This document shows positions 1 to 7,517 of a DNA stretch of 19,725 bases, in pieces. The notes beneath the pieces were generated by a model. It was given only the letters and a program-made list of their open reading frames with translations, made no database searches and was not told the DNA's origin. The DNA is from Rhodospirillaceae bacterium UBA3470 (GTDB lineage Bacteria; Pseudomonadota; Alphaproteobacteria; Rhodospirillales; Casp-alpha2). The position numbers were made by a program, and so were the translations under genes. The stretch lies in assembly GCA_002378125.1 (NCBI GenBank), contig DFRF01000185.1, forward strand, positions 1-19,725, written 5' to 3'. How positions within the stretch are numbered: the first letter of the stretch is position 1; each line of letters opens with the position of its first letter.

Positions 1-880
1 AACACGGACAATGGGCGACGCCAGTACCAGACCGTGCGAACAGATCAATTTCAACCGCATCCAGCTTGACGCAATGGGCGTGCCACACGTCGTACCCAGT
101 CCAGCCCAGGTCTGCGGCGTATTCCCCAGGGCGACAGCCGAATTTCTCTAGGGAATAGGCGACATCGTCATCGTTCTCAGCCAGGTGAGTATGCAGCATG
201 ACCCCCTGGTCGCGCGCGAGGATCGCAGCGTCTCGCATCAGTTCGCGGCTAACCGAGAACGGCGAGCATGGCGCTACGCCGATACGGATCATGGCGCCGG
301 GATTGGGGTTGTGATGGGTCTGGATCACGCGCAGCGTATCCGTGAGGATCGCATCCTCTTTCTCCACCAGCGCATCAGGTGGCAGGCCACCGTCGCTTTC
401 GCCGATGCTCATGGCACCGCGCGTGGCATGCAGGCGCAGGCCAATTCCCTCTGCCGCCTCGATCTCATCATCCAGGCGTGCGCCACCAGGGAACATGTAC
501 AGGTGATCGGCTGCGCAGGTCACCCCGGCCAGCGCCATCTCCGCCAGGGCTACTTGGGCGGAGATCCGGATCTCTTCCGGTCCCATGCGGGCCCAGATTG
601 GATAGAGCGTTCGCAGCCAACCGAACAAGGTTGCGTCTTGGGCTGCGGGCACGGCTCGGGTGAGGTTCTGGTAGAAGTGGTGATGCGTGTTGATCAACCC
701 CGGGGTCACTACGCAATTGATCGCGTCGACAACTTCATCGGCCGTTTTCGGCAGGTCCTCTGATTCGCCGACAGCCGTGATGACACCGTTTTCTATGTAA
801 ATACCGCCACCGGCAATCTCCCGGCGTCCACCATCCATCGTCACAAGATGATCTGCGTTTTTCACCAGCATCGTTGGCAT
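1..880 (-). CDS. 8-oxoguanine deaminase (amidohydrolase family), 3' end missing
   Basis: A metal-dependent amidohydrolase of the guanine/8-oxoguanine deaminase and atrazine chlorohydrolase-like branch. It probably deaminates 8-oxoguanine to urate in the cytoplasm. My translation from the ATG at 880 begins MPTMLVKNADHLVTMDGG, the usual N-terminal beta-sandwich. It then shows the first metal motif NTHHHFYQNLTRAVP (His66-68), then HTHLAEN and HAHCVKLD further on, all in the expected order. The family is about 450 residues; 293 codons are visible and the gene is cut by the left edge. An AAGGTG ribosome-binding site lies just upstream of the ATG. It is last in a minus-strand series puuE - permease - deaminase, which supports a product feeding urate breakdown. 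Plain guanine or N-substituted aminohydrolase activity cannot be excluded. Confidence 0.85.
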   Translation of the reverse strand, partial: MPTMLVKNADHLVTMDGGRREIAGGGIYIENGVITAVGESEDLPKTADEVVDAINCVVTPGLINTHHHFYQNLTRAVPAAQDATLFGWLRTLYPIWARMGPEEIRISAQVALAEMALAGVTCAADHLYMFPGGARLDDEIEAAEGIGLRLHATRGAMSIGESDGGLPPDALVEKEDAILTDTLRVIQTHHNPNPGAMIRIGVAPCSPFSVSRELMRDAAILARDQGVMLHTHLAENDDDVAYSLEKFGCRPGEYAADLGWTGYDVWHAHCVKLDAVEIDLFARSGTGVAHCPC

Positions 881-903
881 GGTGCACCTTTTCAAGAAAG
901 GCG

Positions 904-933
904 CTGGCCGGGAAGGTGCACCTTCCCGGCCAG
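904..933. repeat. 30-base perfect palindrome between permease and deaminase genes
   Basis: The half-site CTGGCCGGGAAGGTG is followed directly by its exact reverse complement. RNA from either strand would form a very stable GC-rich hairpin. It lies 24 bases past the permease gene in the direction of transcription and 23 bases before the deaminase ATG. The central GGTGCACC occurs again at 881-888, touching the deaminase start codon. No clean U-run follows, so it may be an attenuator or RNA-stability element rather than a full terminator. Confidence 0.6.
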
Positions 934-957
934 GCGTTCGTCTAAGGGCCGGCGGAT

Positions 958-2328
958 TTACTGCTGGGCATCATCGGCCGCTTCTTCAGGCAAGATAAGG
1001 TTGAGAATGATGGCGAGGAACGCTGCCGGCAGTAGGCCGGAGGTCAGCAGCACCTTCGCCGTGCCATCTAGGTGTTGGAGAGCCCCTGGCACCAATTGCA
1101 AGCCGAGGCCGACCGAGAGCGAGATAGCGAATATCATCATATTTCGTCGGTTCCAGTTGACCTCGGAAAGCATGTTGACGCCGGCTGCGGCGACCATGCC
1201 GAACATGACGATGACGCCACCGCCCAGGACCTCGATGGGAACGGACGCAATAATGGCACCGACCTTGGGAACCAGCCCGGCGGCGATAAGGAAAATCGCA
1301 CCGATCGTCACGACATGCCGGCTCATGACGCGGGTCATGGCGATCAGACCGACGTTCTGGGAGAACGACGTGTTCGGCAAGCCCCCAAAGAAGCCGGCAA
1401 CGGCGGAGCCGATGCCGTCGGCATAGGTGGCGCCCTCCAGTTCCTTCGTTTCCGCTTCGCGGCCCGCACCGCCTTTGGTGATCCCTGACACATCGCCCAC
1501 GGTTTCGACCGCGGAGACGAAGGACATGAGGCAAATGCCTATGATCGCACCAGCTGTGAATTCGACGCCGAAGTGTAACGGCATCGGGAGAGCGAAGACG
1601 GCGGCTTTGCCAACATTGGCGAAGCTGACCATGCCCAACATTGCGGCGACGATATAACCGACAATGAGGCCGATGAGGACCGCTGCGACGGACAGCAGTC
1701 CGCGACTGAAAAACTTGATCCCGAGGGTGACGACGATGACCACCAGGGCCACGGACCAATTCTGCAGGCTTCCGAATTCCGGCTTACCCTGGGCGGGTAC
1801 GCCACCGGCCGCATACAGGATTCCAACTTTCACTAGGGCCAACCCGATCATTAGGACGACGAGGCCTGTGACCAGGGGCGGCAAAGCGAAGCGGAGGCGG
1901 CCGATGAACGGCGCGAGGCAGGCATGGAACACGCCACCGACGATAATGCCGCCCATGAGAATAGCGATGGCGTCGACGCCCTTACCGGCAACCAAGGGGA
2001 TCATGATCGGCAGGAATGCGAAGCTTGTTCCCTGAACGACCGGCAGGCGCGCGCCTACAGGACCGAAGCCGACAGTTTGCAGCAAGGTCGCGATGCCCGC
2101 GAACAGCATGGACATTTGGATCATGTAGATCATTTGCGGAAAGTCCGGAGAATTGGAGCCGAAACCAAATCCCGCGGCGCCGCAAATGATGATCGCTGGC
2201 GTCACGTTGCTGACAAACATCGCTAGGACATGCTGGATCCCCAACGGCACGGCCGAGGCCAACGGTGGCGTGTAGTTGGGGTCCTTTAATTGTTCTGGCG
2301 TCCCCAATGCGGAATTTTCCATAGCCAT
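958..2328 (-). CDS. NCS2-family xanthine/urate permease
   Basis: An inner-membrane nucleobase:cation symporter of the NCS2 (uracil-xanthine permease) family, 456 residues, with about 12-14 hydrophobic segments. The TM1 Gln-His pair is present (GIQHVLAMF). The TM8 acidic motif appears as SAVETVGDVSG. The family signature is GLPNTSFSQNVGLIAMTR, whose Q-N-x-G form is typical of xanthine/urate carriers rather than uracil carriers. The start was set at MAMENS because AGGAGA lies 6-7 bases upstream; an in-frame ATG 20 codons earlier has no such site and adds a basic tail. It lies 74 bases downstream of puuE on the same strand, so urate, xanthine or 8-oxoguanine is the likely substrate. Exact specificity cannot be read from the sequence. 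Confidence 0.9.
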   Translation of the reverse strand: MAMENSALGTPEQLKDPNYTPPLASAVPLGIQHVLAMFVSNVTPAIIICGAAGFGFGSNSPDFPQMIYMIQMSMLFAGIATLLQTVGFGPVGARLPVVQGTSFAFLPIMIPLVAGKGVDAIAILMGGIIVGGVFHACLAPFIGRLRFALPPLVTGLVVLMIGLALVKVGILYAAGGVPAQGKPEFGSLQNWSVALVVIVVTLGIKFFSRGLLSVAAVLIGLIVGYIVAAMLGMVSFANVGKAAVFALPMPLHFGVEFTAGAIIGICLMSFVSAVETVGDVSGITKGGAGREAETKELEGATYADGIGSAVAGFFGGLPNTSFSQNVGLIAMTRVMSRHVVTIGAIFLIAAGLVPKVGAIIASVPIEVLGGGVIVMFGMVAAAGVNMLSEVNWNRRNMMIFAISLSVGLGLQLVPGALQHLDGTAKVLLTSGLLPAAFLAIILNLILPEEAADDAQQ

Positions 2329-2402
2329 TCTTCGTCTCCTTTTCCCAAAGTTCCATGATTCTAGCCGTCCCGCTGTAAGAGCGGTCAATTTTCTTGCATC
2401 CG

Positions 2403-3821
2403 TCAGGCCAACAGGTCCTCCAATCGTAATCGCGCGATTTGTTCAACCTGTTGACATGCAGTCGAAAATTCCGTTTCTCGATCGTTTTTTACGCGGTCCT
2501 GAAACGCGGCAAGAATTTGCTCTTTTCGGAGCCCTTTGACGGCAATGATGAAGGGAAAACCAAATTTTTTTGAATACGATTCGTTCAGGTTCGTGAATGT
2601 CTTGTGTTCTCTGTCCGTCAGGGTATCGAGGCCGGCGCTGGATTGTTCCGCCGTCGACTCAGCGGTCAGGCGTTTCGCGGCGACGAGTTTGCCAGCTAAA
2701 TCTGGATGCGCCCGCAGGACGCCGAGGCGTTCGTCCCGGGTCGCCAAGCGGAACTGGATCACCAGGGCACTGTGCAGCCCGACCGCCGTGTCGTGGGCGG
2801 GACCCAGTTCTCCGTCGTAGGTTCGTTCGGCGATCCAGGGGGAGTGTTCAAATATGGAACCGAAGCGGGCGACGAAAGCGTGCTTGTCCATCTGCGACGG
2901 GATCAGATCCCGCTGAACCGGGGGATGGTGCGCCGCCCAATGTTTGGCGATGTCGATCCGCCGGGCGAACCAGACGTCCCCGTGATCGCGTGCGTATTCG
3001 ATAAAGCGTTGCAAGGACGCCAAGCGCCCGGGGCGGCCGACGAGGCGGCAGTGCAGCCCGATGTTCAGCATTTTCGGTTGGCCGGCCTTGCCTTCCGCGT
3101 ACAAAACGTCAAAGGAGTCCTTTAAATAGGCGAAGAACTGATCGCCCGAATTGAAGCCCTGTGCGGCGGCAAACCGCATATCGTTGGTATCCAAGGTATA
3201 GGGGATGATCAGTTGATCGCGGCCGTCATGAGACCGCCAGTAGGGCAGGTCGTCGGCATAGGTATCAGATATGTAGTCGAAGCCGCCTTCCTCCGTGACC
3301 AAATCGACTGTGTTGACCGAGCACCGACCCGTGTACCAACCACGCGGGCGTGAGCCGGTCACCGCCTCATGAACGGCAATGGCTTCACGAATATCGGCCA
3401 ATTCGGCGTCCCGGGTATGATCCTTGTAGTCGATCCACTTGAGGCCATGGGAGGCAATTTCCCAACCGGCCTTCAGCATTGCCGCAACCTGGGTTGGCCC
3501 GCGCCGCAAGGCCGTGGCTACGCCGTACACCGTGACCGGCACCCCGAGGCCCGTGAACAGGCGGTGCAGGCGCCAGAACCCAGCCCGGGCACCGTATTCG
3601 TATATAGATTCCATGTTCCAGTGACGTTGCCCTTCCCAGGGTTGAGCGCTAACGATTTCTGAAAGGAAAGCCTCGGAAGTGGGATCACCATGCAAGAGAC
3701 AGTTCTCACCACCTTCTTCGTAGTTGACGACGAATTGCACACAGATAGCCGCGCCCTTCGGCCAATCGGCGATTGGCGGCGTAGCGCCGTATCCCTGCAT
3801 ATCTCTCGGGTAGCGGACCAT
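2403..3821 (-). CDS. puuE: Bifunctional allantoinase (PuuE) / OHCU decarboxylase fusion
   Basis: A 472-residue fusion of two ureide-pathway enzymes. Residues 1 to about 305 are PuuE, the metal-independent allantoinase related to polysaccharide deacetylases. The N-terminus MVRYPRDMQGYG and the segment FVVNYEEGGENCLLHGD are typical. The last ~165 residues are an OHCU decarboxylase (UraD). His372 in AHPDL and Glu392 in EQSSAGL are spaced 20 apart, as His67/Glu87 are in the characterised zebrafish enzyme, and the FPFIIAVKG segment follows at about 422. The product would turn OHCU into S-allantoin and then hydrolyse it to allantoate. No separate uraD is visible nearby, so the fused domain should supply that step. 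The start matches the usual family N-terminus, though the Shine-Dalgarno sequence is weak. It is divergent from uraH. Confidence 0.93.
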   Translation of the reverse strand: MVRYPRDMQGYGATPPIADWPKGAAICVQFVVNYEEGGENCLLHGDPTSEAFLSEIVSAQPWEGQRHWNMESIYEYGARAGFWRLHRLFTGLGVPVTVYGVATALRRGPTQVAAMLKAGWEIASHGLKWIDYKDHTRDAELADIREAIAVHEAVTGSRPRGWYTGRCSVNTVDLVTEEGGFDYISDTYADDLPYWRSHDGRDQLIIPYTLDTNDMRFAAAQGFNSGDQFFAYLKDSFDVLYAEGKAGQPKMLNIGLHCRLVGRPGRLASLQRFIEYARDHGDVWFARRIDIAKHWAAHHPPVQRDLIPSQMDKHAFVARFGSIFEHSPWIAERTYDGELGPAHDTAVGLHSALVIQFRLATRDERLGVLRAHPDLAGKLVAAKRLTAESTAEQSSAGLDTLTDREHKTFTNLNESYSKKFGFPFIIAVKGLRKEQILAAFQDRVKNDRETEFSTACQQVEQIARLRLEDLLA

Positions 3822-3911
3822 TGTGCTTATTATTCCCTCGTCAAGACGACAATAATGTAAATCAAGACAATACCCATTGCTTTTAAAAAATTCCGAAAGA
3901 TGTTTAAGAAT

Positions 3912-3939
3912 TTGACGGCTATTGTTATCGGCGTACTTT
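3912..3939 (+). promoter_or_regulatory. Candidate sigma70 promoter for uraH with ATTGTTAT in its spacer
   Basis: TTGACG (3912-3917) and TACTTT (3934-3939) are separated by 16 bases and lie 31 bases before the uraH ATG. The spacer contains ATTGTTAT (3921-3928). The same octamer occurs between lysR and puuD at 5516-5523. The promoter assignment is inferred from base similarity only. Confidence 0.35.
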
Positions 3940-3970
3940 GGCAGTCATCGCGTCGAGTTAGGAGGGCTAA

Positions 3971-4333
3971 ATGGCGGCAGGCACCGGGTTTCTGACGACC
4001 CATATTCTGGATACGGCAAACGGCTGTCCAGCCCACGGCGTGAAAATCGAACTCTATCGGTTGTCAGGCGACGCCCGCGAACACATAGTAACCATGGTGA
4101 CTAACAACGATGGTCGCACGGACCAGCCGGTCATCGCACAAGGTGAATTAGCCGTCGGCACTTACGAATTGGTCTTTTCGATCGGCGACTATTTCGCCGG
4201 CTATGGTCAAAAGCAGGCGAACCCCTTCATCGACGTAGTCCCAATCCGTTTTGGTATCTCCAAATCAGATGAGCACTATCATGTGCCCTTGCTGGCCTCG
4301 CCGTTTTCCTTCTCTACCTATCGCGGCAGCTGA
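3971..4333 (+). CDS. uraH: 5-hydroxyisourate hydrolase (transthyretin-like)
   Basis: A 120-residue transthyretin-related protein that opens 5-hydroxyisourate to OHCU. The family hallmarks are all visible: the N-terminal TTHILDTANGCPAHGV block carrying the catalytic His, the DGRTDQP loop with the conserved Arg, HYHVPLL near the end, and the diagnostic C-terminal YRGS tetrapeptide. Its length is standard for the bacterial enzyme, and it lacks a signal peptide. An AGGAGGG Shine-Dalgarno sequence precedes the ATG. It faces away from puuE across a 149-base shared regulatory region and supplies the step between PuuD and the UraD domain of the fusion. Confidence 0.96.
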   Translation: MAAGTGFLTTHILDTANGCPAHGVKIELYRLSGDAREHIVTMVTNNDGRTDQPVIAQGELAVGTYELVFSIGDYFAGYGQKQANPFIDVVPIRFGISKSDEHYHVPLLASPFSFSTYRGS

Positions 4334-4459
4334 TTCGTTGGTTTTTGCGCTTTGTCAGCCATTTCGCGAGGGTGACAAAATATAGACGAGCTGCAACGGT
4401 AAAATGGCCCATTCCCGTGATTGTTTCTCCTATATGGTGAATTTTGACAATGGCCCTGA

Positions 4460-4493
4460 TCAAATTTCCATTCGGCCAGAAAACTAAATTTGA
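4460..4493. repeat. 8-base inverted repeat between convergent uraH and lysR
   Basis: TCAAATTT (4460-4467) and AAATTTGA (4486-4493) are exact inverted repeats around an 18-base spacer. A second pair, TTTGTCA (4351-4357) and TGACAAA (4373-4379), lies just after the uraH stop. The 260-base region 4334-4594 separates two convergent genes and holds no gene I recognise, so these are candidate transcription ends. Neither is followed by a classic U-run, so the assignment is weak. Confidence 0.3.
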
Positions 4494-4594
4494 AAATGCG
4501 AATTATCACTAAATAAGCTGGTTCAAATCGCCGTTGGGGATGTTTGCGGGAACAGTGGGTGGCCCACTCCATGTGCAGTCGCGTGCGTCCGGCC

Positions 4595-5500
4595 TCAGCT
4601 TTCGAGGGTTCGCTTACACTCGCCAACGGTGTAATCGATGAACAAGCGGATCTTTGGGTCCTGCAGGCGCTTGTGTGGATAGATGCAGGAGAAAGGTAAA
4701 GGCGTCGGCGGTGTCGTGGTGCAGACACGAACTAGTTTGCCGGACTCCAACAGCTCAGAGATCTCATAGACCGACTTATTAATGATTCCGCTGCCGGCTA
4801 GTGCCCACCCCGTAAGCACATCACCATCATCGGATTCTAACGGGCCTGTCAGGTCGTAGCGCTTGGCTTTGCCGTTAACCTGCAGCATCCAGGAGAACTC
4901 GTCCGCGCCCGGATAGCGAAGCAGAAGGCATTTATGGTCACCGGCAATCAGGTCGTCACCGGTTTCTGGTAGGCCGTTGTCCGCAATGTAGGCTGGCGAC
5001 GCGCAGAGTACGCGTTCGAACTCATGGATGGATCGGACCCGCAATTCAGAATCTGCCAATCGTCCCAACACGAAAGCAGCGTCCAATCCTTCGTTGGTGA
5101 TGTCGACCTTCCGGTCCGATAACCTTAGCCGAATGTTGATGTCTGGATAGTCGGTCTTGAAGGTGGGGATCAATGGTGCGATCAGCTTTTTGCCTAGGCC
5201 CAGAGGAGCGGCAATGAAGATTGTGCCTTTGGGGTGCGAGGTGGTCTCAGCTATCCCGCCCTCGACCTCGGCGATGGTCTCCAGGATCTTTGTGGCGCCC
5301 GTGTACAGCATATCGCCGTGTGACGTGGGCGTCATGGACCGGGTGGTTCGGTTGAACAGGCGCACGTTGAAATGCTTCTCCAGCTCGGAGATGCGGCTGG
5401 AGACTACGGCGGCGGATATGCGCAGATCACGTCCCGCCGCCGACATGGATCCCAGTTCGAAAACCCGCACGAAAGTTTTCAGATTATTCACGTAAGACAT
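4595..5500 (-). CDS. LysR-family transcriptional regulator
   Basis: A 301-residue LysR-type regulator. Residues 1-60 form the winged helix-turn-helix: LKTFVRVFELGSMSAAGRDL, then SAAVVSSRISELEKHFNVRL and FNRTTRSMTPT. The remainder is a periplasmic-binding-like effector domain (GTIFIAAPLGLGKKLIAPLI onwards). The start MSYVNNLKTF fits the family; an in-frame extension 31 codons upstream is rich in charged and polar residues and reaches almost to puuD, so I rejected it. It is transcribed away from puuD with a 119-base gap, the usual layout for a LysR regulator and its target. It probably senses urate or another purine intermediate and controls puuD and perhaps the uraH/puuE pair. The ligand is inferred. 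Confidence 0.9.
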   Translation of the reverse strand: MSYVNNLKTFVRVFELGSMSAAGRDLRISAAVVSSRISELEKHFNVRLFNRTTRSMTPTSHGDMLYTGATKILETIAEVEGGIAETTSHPKGTIFIAAPLGLGKKLIAPLIPTFKTDYPDINIRLRLSDRKVDITNEGLDAAFVLGRLADSELRVRSIHEFERVLCASPAYIADNGLPETGDDLIAGDHKCLLLRYPGADEFSWMLQVNGKAKRYDLTGPLESDDGDVLTGWALAGSGIINKSVYEISELLESGKLVRVCTTTPPTPLPFSCIYPHKRLQDPKIRLFIDYTVGECKRTLES

Positions 5501-5512
5501 GCTAAAATAAGT

Positions 5513-5526
5513 ATCATTGTTATGAT
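5513..5526. promoter_or_regulatory. Candidate LysR operator, ATCAT-N4-ATGAT
   Basis: A perfect 5+5 inverted repeat with spacer TGTT lies 12 bases upstream of the lysR start and about 94 bases before the puuD start. Its dyad form and place between divergent genes fit a LysR binding site, although the T-to-A spacing is 10 rather than the usual 11. It contains ATTGTTAT, which also occurs at 3921-3928. Confidence 0.4.
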
Positions 5527-5619
5527 TTATTTGAAAGTGTTTGGAGGCTCTAGGCCTTCCCGAAACCCTGGTATTCTGCCACTGTTGCGACAATCATCCC
5601 GATCAGTGGGGGAGGTGAA

Positions 5620-6861
5620 ATGAATGAGTTTGCGGTAATCTGGGAATGGCTGTCCCTGGCTGCGCGATGGGTCCATATTATCACGGCTATGGCCTGGATC
5701 GGCTCGTCGTTCTATTTCATCGCTCTCGATTTAGGTCTGCAAAAGGGCCCGGGGCTCTCGGAGGGTGCCGACGGGGAGGAATGGCAAGTCCACGGCGGCG
5801 GTTTCTACCACATCCAGAAATACCTCGTCGCGCCCAAGCGTATGCCCGATCACCTTACCTGGTTTAAGTATGAGAGCTACGCCACGTGGCTATCAGGTTT
5901 TGTGCTGATGGCTATCATCTATTACGCCGGCGCGGATATCTTCCTAATCGATCCAACGGTGGCCGACCTGACGTCCGGACAAGCAATATTGATCTCCATC
6001 GCTTCCTTAGGTCTGGGCTGGGTGATTTATGATCGTTTGTGTAAGTCCGCTTTTGGTGAGGACAACACCCGCCTGATGCTCATTCTCTATGTCGTCCTGG
6101 TGGCCATGGCCTGGGGCTACACTCAGGTTTTCACGGGCCGCGCTGCGTTGTTGCATCTGGGAGCCTTCACCGCGACCATCATGTCGGCAAACGTCTTCTT
6201 TATCATCATCCCGAACCAAAAGATCGTCGTCGACGATCTGATCAACGGCCGTAAGCCAGATCCTAAGTACGGCAAGATCGCGAAGCAACGTTCTACCCAC
6301 AACAATTACCTAACGCTACCGATCATATTCCTCATGTTGGCTAATCACTATCCTTTGGCGTTTGCATCCGAATACAACTGGCTGATTGCCTCGCTGGTTT
6401 TCCTTATGGGCGTGACCATCCGGCATTACTTCAATTCGAAGCATGCGCGCTCAGGTGATCCCATCTGGACCTGGTTCGCGACGACGCTCTTGTTCATCGC
6501 TGTCATGTGGCTGTCCACCCTGGGGCCGAAATCCGCCGATGAGGGAAGGCATGCAACGATGAGCGCGCACGAACAGCGTTTTACCCGGGCCGCACACTTC
6601 GAGGAGGTGAAGGAACTGGTTCAGGGCCGGTGCATCATGTGTCATGCGCAGGAACCAGGATACGATGGTTTCATCGTTGCGCCGAAGGACGTGAAGTTCG
6701 AGACGGACGCGGAGATCGCCAGTCAGGCTCGCGAGATTTATCTACATGCCGGCCGGTCCCGCGCCATGCCGCCGCCCGCTGTGGTCCGCGACGGAATTGA
6801 ACTGAGCGCCCGGGAACGGCAGCTTCTAGTGAAGTGGTACGAAGCGGCGGTAAAACAGTAA
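5620..6861 (+). CDS. puuD: Membrane cytochrome c urate oxidase (urate hydroxylase PuuD)
   Basis: An integral membrane urate oxidase that converts urate to 5-hydroxyisourate and passes electrons to a fused cytochrome c domain instead of making hydrogen peroxide. The 413 residues comprise an N-terminal PuuD (former DUF989) domain with about eight membrane segments and conserved pieces such as WVHIITAMAWIGSSFYFIAL and MPDHLTWFKYESYATWLSGF. A C-terminal periplasmic cytochrome c domain follows. The heme motif is C338-I-M-C-H342, and the likely axial Met is in RSRAMPPPAV (Met382). A very good GGAGGTG ribosome-binding site precedes the ATG. It is divergent from the LysR gene. Because heme is attached covalently in the periplasm, activity depends on cytochrome c maturation genes outside this window. 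Confidence 0.94.
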   Translation: MNEFAVIWEWLSLAARWVHIITAMAWIGSSFYFIALDLGLQKGPGLSEGADGEEWQVHGGGFYHIQKYLVAPKRMPDHLTWFKYESYATWLSGFVLMAIIYYAGADIFLIDPTVADLTSGQAILISIASLGLGWVIYDRLCKSAFGEDNTRLMLILYVVLVAMAWGYTQVFTGRAALLHLGAFTATIMSANVFFIIIPNQKIVVDDLINGRKPDPKYGKIAKQRSTHNNYLTLPIIFLMLANHYPLAFASEYNWLIASLVFLMGVTIRHYFNSKHARSGDPIWTWFATTLLFIAVMWLSTLGPKSADEGRHATMSAHEQRFTRAAHFEEVKELVQGRCIMCHAQEPGYDGFIVAPKDVKFETDAEIASQAREIYLHAGRSRAMPPPAVVRDGIELSARERQLLVKWYEAAVKQ

Positions 6862-6869
6862 GGCGTGTG

Positions 6870-7385
6870 TCAGTCGCGCTGTCTAACACCCAGTAAACTG
6901 GATCGGCCGAGGCTCAGCAGTGCGTCATCTTTCAGGCGCAGCGGCGAGCTCCGGACTTTGTCAGCGGATTCGCGAAGCTCATCCTCTAGAAACTCGATCT
7001 CCTGTCCGGCGTCGCGCAAGTCGGCGATGACTTCTTCCGCGTCACGGTGCCGGGACGCCACCAGTGCCCACAAGATGGCTGTACGGGTGCCGGACTTGCA
7101 GTGCGCGAAGATAGGTTTGGGCAGTTCTGTCAGTGCGCGCTCGAACCGGTCAATTATATCTGTCTCGAACAGGGCGTGGTTGTCCGACGGACTGTGGGCG
7201 TAGGTCAGGCCTTGGTCCTCGGCCAGAGAACGGGCGTCGGTTGAGACCAGGTAGTCGCCGTTCTCGTCATCGGGTCGCACGTTGAGTACGGCGGCAAACC
7301 CAGCTTTGCGAACCGTAGCGAAATCCTCGGCAGCCGGTTGCGGGCCGATGGCGAATTCTGGAGTGACGGGGATGATCTCGAACAC
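6870..7385 (-). CDS. DUF442 / TIGR01244-family phosphatase-like protein
   Basis: A 171-residue protein. Its first ~110 residues match the DUF442 (TIGR01244, beta-lactamase-hydrolase-like phosphatase or sulfurtransferase) domain: an N-terminal VTPEFAIGPQPAAEDFATV segment, VLNVRPDDENGDYL, and a catalytic loop AHCKSGTRTAI (Cys96, Arg101). The loop is the short C-x4-R type usual for this family. A ~60-residue charged C-terminal extension (EEVIADLRDAGQEIEFLEDE) goes beyond the domain. The start is GTG, with GGAGAG about 10 bases upstream. It converges on puuD with only 8 bases between the stops, so it is probably not part of urate breakdown. Relatives have been linked to sulfide/persulfide and phosphatase roles; the substrate here is unknown. 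Confidence 0.75.
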   Translation of the reverse strand: MFEIIPVTPEFAIGPQPAAEDFATVRKAGFAAVLNVRPDDENGDYLVSTDARSLAEDQGLTYAHSPSDNHALFETDIIDRFERALTELPKPIFAHCKSGTRTAILWALVASRHRDAEEVIADLRDAGQEIEFLEDELRESADKVRSSPLRLKDDALLSLGRSSLLGVRQRD

Positions 7386-7517
7386 GCTTCGTTATCTCTC
7401 CGCTCAGGACCTTTGTCTCCACGGCCGCCAACTATGGTCATGGAATGGGTTTCACATTTACCGCCGCGGCTTTAAGCTCTGGTTCTTATTCGATGCGTAA
7501 TTAAACCCTAGCCAAGA

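Noticed and set aside
185..763. 192-codon open frame on the plus strand
   Set aside because: It lies antisense to the deaminase gene, which has family motifs in order; this frame shows none.
848..1426. Plus-strand frames over the permease gene, including 1072-1488 and 1664-2035
   Set aside because: They are shadows of a GC-rich gene; composition is low-complexity and no domain is visible.
4318..4728. 136-codon minus-strand frame near the uraH/lysR junction
   Set aside because: Part of it reads through lysR in another frame and the rest has poor composition; only the inverted repeats seem notable.
5501..5593. 31-codon N-terminal extension of the LysR protein
   Set aside because: It would precede the normal start of the helix-turn-helix, has no family similarity and covers the operator region.
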